Below, piece by piece: positions 1-11,600 of a stretch of 64,000 nt of DNA. The stretch spans positions 1,118,001 through 1,182,000 of the forward strand of contig JAQFVV010006274.1 in NCBI GenBank assembly GCA_028023455.1. Reading direction: 5' to 3'. Within the stretch, counting starts at the first letter, position 1. The number at the start of each line of letters is the position of its first letter. The notes below the pieces were generated by a model. The model saw only the letters and a list, made by a program, of their open reading frames with translations, had not been told where the DNA came from and ran no database searches. Source of the DNA: Epiperipatus broadwayi (lineage: Eukaryota > Onychophora > Udeonychophora > Euonychophora > Peripatidae). The translations under genes were made by a program, and so were the position numbers.

Positions 1-314
1 AACCAAGAATATCAGTAATATTTTTTTCAAAGATTGCAGTGCTCTATAATTTAATCTTTAAATCTGTAATTTTAATATTAAGCTAGCCTTCATAAAACTA
101 TTAAATTACATCATTTATATAGTAAAACTAAATAAAACTTGCCTGAATTCATCTTTATAAAGTAAAATAATTTATTCTTTTAATCTGTAAATAACTGCAA
201 TCAGTTATGACTTAAATTTCTTAAAACTGCGAGCATGCCTAGATTTATTGTTTTAACTATTTTATCTGAATTTATTGTATATGTTATAATATACCAATAT
301 TTTGAAACAGCGAA

Positions 315-615
315 TACTAATTATTAATGAACTTTCAACAGAGATGATTAAAATCTCCATTTTAAATATTTTAAGAATGCTACTTCGCATATTGAATCGC
401 TGCTTCAAAATCCTATATTAATAGATAATCGATCGCTATGCATACTAATTATTAATGAACTTTCAACAGAGATGATTAAAATCTCCATTTTAAATATTTT
501 AAGAATGCTAATTCGCATAAATGATTAAAATCTCCATTTTAAATATTTTAAGAATGCTACTTCGCACATTGAATCGCTGTTTTAAAATTCTATATTAATA
601 GATAATCGATCACTA
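315..615. repeat. 128 bp tandem duplication inside LTR-like copy 1
   Basis: A 128 bp unit beginning TACTAATTATTAATGAAC occurs at 315-442 and again from 443. From about 520 a third, partial pass repeats the ATGATTAAAATCTCC part. The matching part of copy 2 (about 7010-7140) has only one unit, so the duplication happened after the two copies separated. Confidence 0.85.
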
Positions 616-1814
616 TGCACTCATTATTATCATTATATTATTGATTTTATAAATTGCACTATATTTCGTGAGGGTTTGCTTAGTCAGTTATTATAACTTA
701 AGATTTACGAGATCTGCTGGTTAGAAGTGATGCGATAGCTAGAGATGATATAAAATATATTTGTTAATGTTTATTAATACCCATCAAATATACATTCCCT
801 CCTTAATTACAAATATATATATATATATACAGATTCAGTATTTTAACTTAGGTTATAATTTAATTTAAGGTCTTTTTGTTAGCATAATTATAATGTTAGT
901 TTAAGAATTGGGTTATGTTTGTTTGGCAGATAGAAGCTGTCTGTTTTTAGGCACAGTTAATTATATGTATACATATCGGTATTTTGTATGCATGTTGTGA
1001 GTGTGTCTTTATGAAGTACACATTTGTATGTTTACGCTTTGCTGCACATTTTAAAATGGGTTCATGGTGACCAGCCACCCCATGTTTTATTTTGGATATG
1101 GCTCTTTTTATTAGAACTGGAACACGAGGGTCCAGACCATGTTTATAAAGCCAATCTGAGTTTTTGAACTTACCTGTTCATATATTAATTGTAGCAAATC
1201 ATCTGGTCTCAGAGCACCAAGCATTTGATGCTGAAACTCTTGAATAATTACTCACATTGGAGATTTATTTCTTAGTATTTTATGTAGCCCCATAGATATG
1301 TATGTGGATCTAAAAGTAACCAGTTCTTTTTTTTGTTTATTAATTAATTATTAAGTATTAGTCTGAAAAATCTTGGTTACCTAGTTAAATATGCATTATC
1401 TTGAGTTTATTTATTCGCTTGCACTCTTAATATATATAATGGCCATCTTAGAGCTATATGTAGTCATCTCAGCTAGGCTATTATCCTGTAACATTCATAA
1501 ACCATGCACAATACAATGGGCATATTACATGATTATAGGGATGATTTATTAACCATATCTATACCTATTTTAATATGTTAAGATGAGACTGCTGTATTGC
1601 TCATCCGTGATGTAAATGCCTGCATGTGTTGATCCCACATACTTAACACTATATAATCCTTGTCATCATCTTTTACTCGATTTTATGTTATTGTTTTAAT
1701 AAAGCTTTTTAAAATATAAAACTTGATCCATATATTTTTGCTCATATAGTTCTATTTCAATCCAATCCATATTATTTTATTCCAAATTCTTTAATGATTT
1801 TACATGCTAATATA

Positions 1815-1898
1815 CCTGATTGTTGTTAAGTTTATTAATATGGTAAGTTGTGTATGCCTGATTGTTGTTAAGTTTATTAGTATGGTAAGTTGTGTATT
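1815..1898. repeat. Two-copy 42 bp tandem repeat
   Basis: The unit starting CCTGATTGTTGTTAAG occurs at 1815 and again at 1857, nearly identical. Copy 2 of the LTR-like repeat (near 8382) has a single unit. Confidence 0.85.
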
Positions 1899-2497
1899 TC
1901 AACCCATTAAGTTAATTGTTAGCCAGCCCTGAAGCTTCATGTTTCTCCCTGTTCTGAGCCAGCTTGCAGATATCCTCAGAAATGTTATTCACAAGGTGTG
2001 AAATCATGGAGTATTAGCAAATGAGTTGAAGTTTGGTCGGATTTGAAATCTCATTATCTCATTTTGGTCAACTTTGGTATACTTTGCCTGGACTCTGGAT
2101 TTTTGTATGTGAATGTACAAATCTGACTGTTACATAAGTTTTTTTCTGATTATGGCACACCAACCTGTGAGCTTGAACTGTTTCTCACATGACCCTGAAC
2201 AGTCTTTCCCCATGGGTAATGTGTTGTTGCACAATATGTGATAATTGTATAATTATTATTTTTATTTATGGCACTGTAATTTAGAGGCCTCGAATAACAT
2301 ACCCACACTACATGAGATCACAGGAAGTTCTTTATCTGTATATATATGCAAAGTGAAAAAGAAGGGAGAGAAAAAAATTTGTTTTTCTCGTTTATATATA
2401 TAAATTTTTCTTTTCCCAAGCATGACATCACAACTGTGAGCTGCAATCATATTTATATATTTGACTGAGACTATTTTATGTTGTTTTAAATTTTAAA

Positions 2498-2589
2498 ATT
2501 ATCTTTGACTTAACACATGAATACTCAGTTTATATACATAAATATTATCTTTGACTTAACACATGAATACTCAGATTCTATACATAAAT
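2498..2589. repeat. Two-copy 46 bp tandem repeat
   Basis: ATTATCTTTGACTTAACACA starts at 2498 and 2544, with ACATGAATACTCAG following each time. The surrounding 2135-3050 has no gene that I can support. Confidence 0.85.
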
Positions 2590-3049
2590 ATACCATACAT
2601 TTATGCAAGATGTATCAATCAGTTATTGTTTTATATGGCATATAGATTTGAAATTGGGAAATTTTATATATGTAATGTTTTTTTTGCTCATTGGTGGGTG
2701 ACAGGCATCCGAGTGCGACTCAAACATTCTAAGAGTCATCCTTATATATAAATATTTGTCATCAGGGGTAGAGAAAAGGGTTTACAAAGGGGGACTCATC
2801 ATTTTAATGTCTTTTTAAAATTTGGATTGCATGCAAGCAATGAAACAAGAAAGGCAAGGTCAATTTATATGTACTCAAAATATAAAGTTAAATCTGCCAC
2901 ATAAATCAATGCAATCATGAATCTATAAGTTTTTTTTATTAGGAATAATGGAGAAAGAAAATGAGGCACATTGGTATGGTTTATTTTTTATTAATGTGTA
3001 AAATTTTTTTTTATATATACATTAAAGTATTGAGCAGGGGAGTACTTAT

Positions 3050-5180
3050 GAATGATATTCATTGTAGAGAGAGGAGAATTAAGGATGGGAAAGGTTAAGG
3101 AAATAGTTAGTCGGCTGGAATTGAGGAAACCAGAATGGGCCATTCCCAAAAAGGTCAATAGCCATATAGAAAGAAATCATAGGTAAAGGAAATTTAAAAC
3201 ATTACAACACATAGCAGTATGAGGGGGGGAGAAAGAAGTAAATAGGCAATTTGGAATGGGGAATGGGTCTCTAGAAAGTGTGTAATACCAAAAGAATCAT
3301 CCAAACTAGTTAGAGAACTGAAGTCAGAAAAGAAGGTGAAGTGCAAGGGAATAACACTGAGATCTGGAAGGGAAATTTTCCAAAGATAGTAGTACAAAAG
3401 ATGGAGAAAGTTAAATGAGGACAGGCTGGTATGCAGAGTGGCAAAACATGGAATGTCCCATAACACTTAAGGGCCTGTACAGGGTATTCCAAGAACAATG
3501 ATTAGTAAGGATAAAAAGAGAGATCTAGACAATATGTGGGTGGCCTCAATGGAAAAGATGCTGCAAAACTTGACAATTATATAAACCAACAGAATATGGC
3601 TGATTTCCAGAAATACCTGGAAGAGAGAGACAAAGGGATTAAGGAAAAATACAAAGAAGATAGGTTTGAGATGTGGAAAAGTTTTAAAGCCTCAGGCAAA
3701 AAATGGAAGAGAGAGTTAGAAGAATGGATGAAAGAATTGCCAAAAATAAGTTTAAAAATGGAGCAATGGGTAGTTAGATGGAAAGGCTGTAGAAAGGGTT
3801 GGAAGGATTGAAGATAAACTGCCAGCAGAAATATGATGAAATACATGTTAAATCCACAGTGCTCCCGAGCAAGAATCTGGAGGTAACCAATGATAATATA
3901 CCAACATCAGAGGTTAATTTTAAACCACCAGAGATAAAGTGTATTGGCAGGAAACATTTTTAAAGAAGGCAGTTGTCTGTATTAAGGAGATGTCTGGGAA
4001 ACCAAAAGAACAGGAGACCATCAAGAGCTTGGATAAGGAGTGATATACAGAGTTTGAAAAAAGGCGTTGAGTCACTAGCAGAAATGGTAGAGGGGATGGA
4101 CAAAGAAATTTCTGGGTGCAAAACAGGGAAGTGGGTATCCTACTGATTTGATTAGAACTGAGCAAGATATGGTAGGAATGGGGAGAAATGCAAACAGGAA
4201 TCTTTTAAATGCCAAAGTAATAAAATGGGAGCTATAGAATATAGAAAGGATGGAGGAAGGTATAGCTTTTGATATAGAAAAAATTGAGCAGGATAGCATG
4301 GAGATGAAGAGTCAAGATGGGAGAATAATTTTTAAGGAGAGACCAGTTAGGAAACCTTAGATGAAGATCAGGACCAGAGTGCCATAGAGACAAGGAAAGC
4401 TCAGTCTGAATGTGGAATTGTGTAGAAATAGCCAAAGAACGATATCTGGACTGATTCAGCAACAGATGGGGAGACAGGATAGGAAGGAAATTTGTGTATG
4501 GGTAGATGAAGAGAAAGACGATAGTGGAAAGTCATGTAGGGAAAATAAAGAATAGTGTTGGATGGAGTAAGTTAGGGCCAGTTAAGGAATTAAGGGATAA
4601 GGCTGATAGGAGCAAAGACGGGAGTACATTCAAATGGAAGAATATGGAGACCTCGTGTGTGGATCATACTTCCAGAAAATGTTGGTCCATCAGACCAAGC
4701 ACAAGCAAGACAAGCAGTACCCTATAGATGAAAAGAACTGAGTGAAAAAAAACTAAATGGATGAAGTTGGGTTCAAGAAGTAAGATAGAGGATAGGTTTC
4801 ACTGGAAACCACCAGTTTTCTAATTGGTAACAAAGGAAGAAGAGCCTGAGGCTAAGGTAGAGGTCATGGCCTTGTGGGATAAAATGATCCTGCAGGGGGA
4901 AGAGTTGTCAAGATGGTCCCAGCATCTGAATGGGAAGGACAGTGGGGAAAAGGAAGAGAAGAGAAGAAATGTACTTATGTCTTCAGGACTGAAAACCAGA
5001 AAAGGGTTCAAACCCATATGCAAAGAAAGGAACATGTTCGGAAATATAAATATTTTTTTTTCAAGAAAGAAACTTACTGAACTCAGCTGAAATGTGAGAA
5101 GCACAGTTTGTTTCATGGAGGCATTGGAGCCCCCTGGACTAAAGATATTACAGAATAAACCACCAGATCCCATTTAAACA
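3050..5180 (+). pseudogene. Broken gag-like coding region of an LTR retroelement
   Basis: This stretch is purine-rich on the + strand, unlike the AT-rich DNA around it, and holds three open segments (3536-3811, 4506-4727, 4824-5090) separated by stops and frame changes. The first is highly charged and coiled-coil-like, with motifs such as KYLEERDKG and WKRELEEWMKELPK. Near 3870-3960 another frame reads NFKPPEIKCIGRK after an acidic linker; this resembles the basic-proline entry into the capsid domain of Ty3/gypsy-type Gag proteins. No protease, RT or integrase motif is visible before the next LTR-like copy, so the parent may have been a gag-only element or may have lost pol. The family call rests on composition and position and is weak. 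Confidence 0.4.
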
Positions 5181-5503
5181 GGATGATCCTAGTGTTCCTC
5201 CAAGATTACTTGTACAATATTAACATTAATAATTTATATTCCTGGAGAAAATTAATTTGCATGTTTTTCTATATATTGATCTGGATAGATCAACCATTAT
5301 TACATGTAGACTTTTTTGAAACCTTAGATTCTTAATCACAGTGGTGTGGGATTGTGGGATAGTGATCTTGAAAATAGAAAGCGGCCAACCAAGCTGAAAT
5401 TGAATTATTTTTTTCATCATCTATCTTCTTTTAGTGTCATGATTGTATTCAAAAATATCTCAATCTTTTTTTTTACTATTTTTTTTTCTGTAATTTTGGA
5501 GGT

Positions 5504-5890
5504 ATGAAACAGTATATATCATCTCTCGTAACTTTCATTGATTTTTTCCTGACAGTTCCATCTGTTCTGGATTTATACCCTCTCTGCATACATGTATATG
5601 ACCGCCAACAGGTATATAGGTCCCCTCACACATATATATATACAGACAAACAACTGTCATATCAGTTTATATATATTACATCACTTTGCTTGAGTTGGTT
5701 TTTTAGATCTAATGTCCCAACTCCTCACTGAAGAGACCCATAGGTCGAAACCGGTCTGGGGATGGGGACAATCCAAGATAAAAATGATTTGAATGCCTTC
5801 TCTTGTAGTAGCATTTATCATAAATAAAAAAAGCTTGTTTAGAGCTATTAGCACGCTCTTAATTTTACATATTTGTAAGTGCAAGCTATA
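5504..5890 (+). mobile_element. Fragment of a ribozyme-bearing retroelement (Penelope-like or retrozyme type)
   Basis: This segment holds the hammerhead motif at 5713-5770 and is placed between the gag-like remnant and LTR-like copy 2. Its upstream part contains AGGTCCCCTCA followed by a TA-rich run; the same string occurs in reverse complement near 25200-25210. No GIY-YIG or RT coding sequence is present, so only a non-coding piece remains or it was always non-autonomous. The edges are approximate. Confidence 0.4.
5713..5770 (+). ncRNA. Type I hammerhead ribozyme motif with minimal stem III
   Basis: All core elements are in order. CUGAAGA lies at 5728-5734. Stem II pairs GACC (5735-5738) with GGUC (5743-5746) around a CAUA loop. 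GAAA is at 5747-5750, and the cleavage triplet GUC is at 5754-5756. Stem I pairs CCUCA (5723-5727) with UGGGG (5757-5761, one G-U). After an internal loop it continues with UGUCCC (5713-5718) against GGGACA (5765-5770). Cleavage would fall after 5756. Stem III is only C-G around two bases, but ACCGGU is self-complementary. That is the known design of hammerheads that cut as dimers in Penelope-like elements and retrozymes. Activity is inferred, not shown. Confidence 0.8.
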
Positions 5891-6401
5891 TATAAGTCAT
5901 GTGACATCTGACTTGTTATTATTACTATTAAAAGTAATATGTTTTATATTATAGATTTTATTTTGTTAAAAAGAGTCAATTTGTTATTTTACATTTGAAA
6001 TTGCATTTATATAGGTGTGGTCTACACGTAAACATGTTATATGTAGATTACTATTTTTAAAAATTTATAATGATTCTTAATTTTAACCTTAAATAATTCG
6101 TAAACAAAAGCCAAGCTGGTTGCGACTGTTTTAACATAGCTGGATGAGGTAATTTACATTGTCGTGAAGTAATAATATTTTTCCAAAAATGTATGATTTT
6201 TGTGAACAAAAGTACTGAGTTGAATCTATTGCAAAGTCATTAGGGATTTAAAATGTTTAAGTTTGCTAAAAGCAAAAGCATCCTGTTAAAAATTAACAGG
6301 AGAGTTTAAATCAATTAAGTCATAAAATATCAGAGGATGGCGATTGATTCTCACAATGTAAATAATCTTGTTGACAGCAAGGTGTTCTAACTCTTGAATT
6401 G

Positions 6402-6409
6402 TATAAATA
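6402..6409 (+). promoter_or_regulatory. TATA box of LTR-like copy 2
   Basis: TATAAATA, aligned with the same octamer at 20926-20933 in copy 3. Conservation within otherwise drifting sequence supports a promoter role. Confidence 0.45.
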
Positions 6410-7798
6410 GGCCATATTTCTTGCTGTAAATATTCTATTCTTTATTTTTTTAAGAACCAGAATTCATGCCAGTTTTCACTCTGACATGTCTGGTTAATTA
6501 AACATAGGTTTGCCATTTCTCTGGCAGGAAATGGAGATATCTGTTCACCCCTACATGTCTGAGACCATGATTGTCATTACAGAGAGGGGGAACCTTCCAG
6601 CAGCTAACCGTAAGAAGACATCAATCCAAACCACCTATCCCAAGGAGAGTGCCACTAGGCCCACCATCTGATGTGCCCTACATGCTACAACCAAGAAGAT
6701 CAGTAATATTCTTTTCAAAGACTGCAGTGCTCTATTATTTAATCTTTAAATCTGTAATTTTTTATTATGTTATCTTATTGAATATAATGAACATTCAATC
6801 TTGTTTCATCATCATTTATAAAGTAAAACTAAGTAAAACTTTTGCCTAAATTCATCTTTATAAAGTAAAATAATTTATTCTTTTAATCTGTAAATAACTG
6901 CATTCCATTATGACTTCATTTCTTAAACCTGCAGTCATGCCTAGATTTATTGTTTTATCTGAATTTATTATATATGTTATAATATGTCAATCTTTCGAAA
7001 TAGCGAATAGTATTTATTAATCAAGTTTCAATGGAGATAATTAAAATCTCTATTTTAAATGTTTAAGAATGCTACTTCATATATTGAATTGCTGTTTTGA
7101 AGTCTTATCTTAATAAATAATGACTGATCACTACGTGCTCGTTATCGTTATATTATCGATTTTATAAATTACATTATATTTTGTGAGGGTTTGCTTAGTC
7201 TGTTATTGTAATTTATGAGTTTTGAGATCTGTTGGTTAGAAGTGATGAGATAACTAGAGATGATATTAAATTATATTTGTTAATATTTATTAATGCCCAT
7301 CAAGTATACATTCCCTCCTTAATAATGAATATATATATATGCAGATTCAGTATTTCAACTTAGGTTATAATTTAATTTATGTCCTTTTTGTTAACATAAT
7401 TATAATGCTAGTTTAAGAACTGGGTTATGTCAGCTTGGCAGATAGAAGCTATCTATTTAGGTGCAATTAATTAATTATACATATTGGTATTTTGTGTATG
7501 TGTTGTGAGTGTGTCTTTGTGAAGTACACATTTGTACATTTACCTGTACCTTTTATAATGGGTTCATGGTGACCAGCCACCCTATGACTGAGTTCGGATA
7601 TGACTATCTTTATTAGAACTAGAACTTGGGGGTTCGTGATTATAAAGCCATTCTGAATTCCTGAACTTACCTGTTCATAAATTAATTGTAGCAAACCATC
7701 CGATCTCAGAGCACTGAGCATTTGATACTGAAGCTTTTGAATAATTATTCACTCGCATTGCAAATTTATTTCTTAATATTTTATGTAGCGCCATAGTA

Positions 7799-7895
7799 CG
7801 CCATAGTATATATATATATATATGCAAATCTAAAAGTAACCAGTTCTCGCCATATATATATATATATATATGCAAATCTAAAAGTAACCAGTTCT
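7799..7895. repeat. Two-copy 48 bp tandem repeat with TA run
   Basis: CGCCATA, a TA run and GCAAATCTAAAAGTAACCAG occur twice, with GCAAATCT at 7824 and 7872. Copy 1 of the LTR-like repeat has one unit. Confidence 0.8.
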
Positions 7896-8676
7896 ATTCC
7901 TCCTTATTAATTAAGTATTCAGCATTAGACTGAAACTGAAATCTTAGTTACTAGGTTGAATCTGCATTATCTTGAGCTTATGTATTTACTCACACTGTTA
8001 ATACATATAACAGCCATCTTAGAACTGTATGTACTCATCATCTTGGCTAGACTATTATCTTGTAACATTAGCCAATTATTCCCAATAGGATGGGCATATT
8101 AAATGATTATAGGCATCATTTATTAATTGCACAAATACCTAAGTTAATATGTTTAGATGAGACCACCGTATTGCTCATCCATGATGTAAATGCCTGTGTG
8201 TTGATCCCACATACTTAACACTATATAATCCTTATCATTTTCTTTTACTTGATTTTATATTATTGTTTTAATAAACCTGTTTAAAATATAAAACTTGTTT
8301 CATATCTTTCTTGCACGTAATTCTATTTCAATCCATATTATCTTATCTAAATTTCTTAATGATTTTACATGTCTAATATGCCTGGTTGTTGCTAAGTTAA
8401 TTAGTATGGTAAGCAGCTATTTCAACTCATTAAGTTAATTGTTAGCCAGCACTAGAGTCTCATGTTTCTCTCTGTTCTGAGCTGGCTCACAGTTTGAATT
8501 AAGACCCTTGTATATCCTCTTAAATGTCATTCACAAGGTGTGAAATCACAGAGTACTAGCAAATGAGTTGAAGTTGGGTCAGATTCGAGATCTCACCATC
8601 TCATTTCGGTCAACTTTGATGTACTTTGCCTGGACTGTGGATTTTGTTAGGTGAATGTACAAATCTGACCATTACA

Positions 8677-11600
8677 GCCCATAGTAAAGGAAAGAAATTA
8701 AAAAAATATATACATAAAAATATGAATCGAAGATCAATTAAGAGTCCATAAGGTAAAATGTCCTCATTGTTATAGTTCATGTTTCACTTTGTGGAGTTTG
8801 AGTGTTTTAAAATTTACATGATGATGATCAGAATCTGTCTTCATATGTCTTGGTTTGAGATGTTGAGTTTTCAGCTTCACTTCAAAATATTAAAGTAGGT
8901 ATTATTTGCAGCATAGATGAATAGTTGCTGTGTCAAATCTAATTTGGATTTCACAGTTATAGCTCCATGGGTTGCAACTTTCTTGCCACAAGATAACTTC
9001 AATCCCTTAGTTGTCTGAATTTAAATCCATACACTTTTAATCTAGCTTTAATTCATATCCAATGAGACATTTTTATGTAATGGTTTTACTTTGATGGTGG
9101 CAGACTTTTTTATTCTCACTGCAATTCAATTTTCCTCTCACAACATGCACATGTTGCTTAGCCGATAAGATTTTTTGATCTCTTTTTTTTTGAGATTGTT
9201 TGTTTATATATTTTGATAATCACCAAAATGAGGTTGTTCTTTTTAATGTGAATTAGATGTTTTCAATTGTCAGGTTTGGGTTCATGCATTGAGTTAATTA
9301 TTTATTTCATTTGTTGTGATTCATATATATATATATATATGGTAGATTAATAATAAAAAAATTGTTTATTATTCCTTCTCTTTGTTTTTTTTTATTGCTT
9401 GCATCTAAATTTGATCACTTTTCCTTGTATTGTCGTAATGTGTGTAAATTGAATGGCAATTGACGACAGATTTTTATAACAATAGTTTAGTTTATGTTAT
9501 GTAGTTGTCGTATGTTTGTTAAATGTTTAATTATAGAAACAATTAAATGTTTTTCAGTTACAATGATTGTGATCATTTTCAACTTTTGGTGATAAGTTTC
9601 ATTTGAGTTGTGTTCTCTTTATAAATATAGCTTGCTTTGTATTGTATGTAAAGAATGTTGTTGTGGATATCGTGTTTGAATTAGGTAAGGATGTTCATTG
9701 GTTTTTGGGTGTGGTGTAAGACAGCTTGCAGTATATATTTATGAATAATAATATCATGTAGTAAATAGATATACTTTTATGTAGATTGCTACTTCTATTT
9801 CATCATTATTATGGATTTTATATTTATTTTGTTATTCTATCAATAATTTTGTGGCATTAATATTAATTGGGACTATTTATGTTGAAAAAAAAAAGTTTTG
9901 TTAAATAAATATAGTAGGTTGAATCTTGTCTGAATTTTAATGATTATCATCATATATTTTTTCTGATATAGATATTTTTAAAAATGATTATAATGATAAG
10001 CAAATATGTAATTTTAAATTCAGCAATCAAGATTGTCTTAAATAAACTATTTTTTTATTTAACTTATTTAGTTGGATGTCATGCTTATATGTACAAGATG
10101 CTATAGAACTGGAAAAATCATATTCTGACTACTGGTGAAAACAAAGAGTATTATATTAATAGATATTCATTCTCTCTGGGACAAAATTACTTTAATTTAA
10201 AGGTAATAGCATCCTTCAACTCCTCTCTACAAAAAAAAAGTTAAGGCAACCATGTGAGAGGTGATCTAATGTATAATGATAAGGAAATATAAATGGATAT
10301 TTTACATAATGCATTTTTATATGAGATATATGCAGTTCATAATCATCAATCTTAATCATTATTATATATTTAATTAGGAAAAACTTTAAATTATTTTTTG
10401 TTAAACTGGCAACTTTTCAAGTGATCATCAGATGATTTGTTACATGTTACATGTGTTCATCTAGTTGTATATAGATAGGTAAGTCGACAGAAGTGGTAAC
10501 ATAATATATATATATATACGATTATGAACATTTATAATATACTTTCAATATAGTAAACAAGGCTTATTATATTGTATTCAAAGCTTATCAACAAAACATT
10601 GGCTATTATTTACAATATACAAAATACGTGAGGAGGGCTTGGAGCAAAATTTACTGGATGTTGCAGCTTTACTATATATATTAAAGAGAACAGAAAATTA
10701 TTATTATTAAATATGGAATATCTTACAATAGCAAACAGAAGTATTTAAAGCATTTTTTTTAAAAAATCTGTTTTTTTTTAAGAACTATTTTAGATACAAT
10801 TGACTGATAAATCATTTTTCATTTCTTTAGGATTAGATAATTACTTAAAATTATAAGTCTTATTTGCAAAAACTAGTTTATTGAGCTTTTTAATCATTAT
10901 CAAAAACAAATTCTACCACACACATAGTTCTCATTTTCAGTTTTTAAATTTTTGCATTGATAAAGACAAGAAAATAAAGTTTTTAATGTTTTTTTTTCTT
11001 GTTATTGTTGTTATAAATTGAAAAAATTAATTATTGATATATAGAGATGTAGTATTTATATGTAAATTTAAAAAAAGAACAATTAAATTTTACAAGTATA
11101 TTATACTTTTAGAAATGTAACTTTATGTGATGGAAATATGAACATATTTTATATGAGATGTTAAAAACTTATTTTTTTTTTTTGTTTCTAAGATATTTTT
11201 ATTTCTAGATATTTTAATAGTAAATATATTTAAAAAAAATTCTTTTGTCATAAATTTTATATATAGAAATTTAATTTTACAAGAATCCTCACTTTTTATG
11301 CTATTATTTTGGCCATTTTTGCACACTTACAATTGAGAATATATATATGCAATGTAATGGATATTAATTCATACTGATATTCAAAACCAGAGGCCATTAC
11401 TAAACATAGAACATTGATTATGAGAGTTTACTGGTAAGGAAGTATCACTGCCTACACAGCTGCACCATTACTCATTGACATTTAAAATTGCCTTTAGTTC
11501 ATGGAGAACAGAAATTTTTTTAGATATATCAATTGTCAGAATAGACACAACAACAACAGCTAACAGATGCTAAAAATATATCTAACAATAATCAAAATAA

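Larger units (their letters stand above)
1..2134 (+). repeat. LTR-like repeat, copy 1 (start outside window)
   Basis: The sequence from base 1 matches 6691-8676 over about 2 kb. Both begin with AACCAAGAA followed by ATCAGTAATATT and both end in a TGAATGTACAAATCTGAC block closing with TTACA (base 2134 here). A third, more diverged copy lies at 20880-23118. An AATAAA at 1698-1703 follows the conserved TTGTTTT. Together with the TATAAATA near the 5' side of copies 2 and 3, this is the layout of a long LTR. Copies 1 and 2 bracket a gag-like remnant, so I read them as the two LTRs of one old element. The flanks after the three TTACA ends differ. Clear primer-binding site: none seen, so the LTR assignment remains an inference. 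Confidence 0.6.
6330..8676 (+). repeat. LTR-like repeat, copy 2
   Basis: It matches copy 1 from 6691 to 8676 and extends about 360 bp further 5', where it aligns with copy 3. Shared 5' landmarks are a TATAAATA box and a block reading CCAG-TTTCAC followed by ATGTCTGG here and ATGTCCGG in copy 3. An AATAAA sits at 8270-8275. It ends CCATTACA at 8676. The start is uncertain because copies 2 and 3 fade into different AT-rich DNA. Confidence 0.6.

Noticed and set aside
3194-3466. Minus-strand open frames across the gag-like region
   Set aside because: Rich in Ser, Leu and Phe because they are the complement of a purine-rich strand; the + strand frames make more sense.
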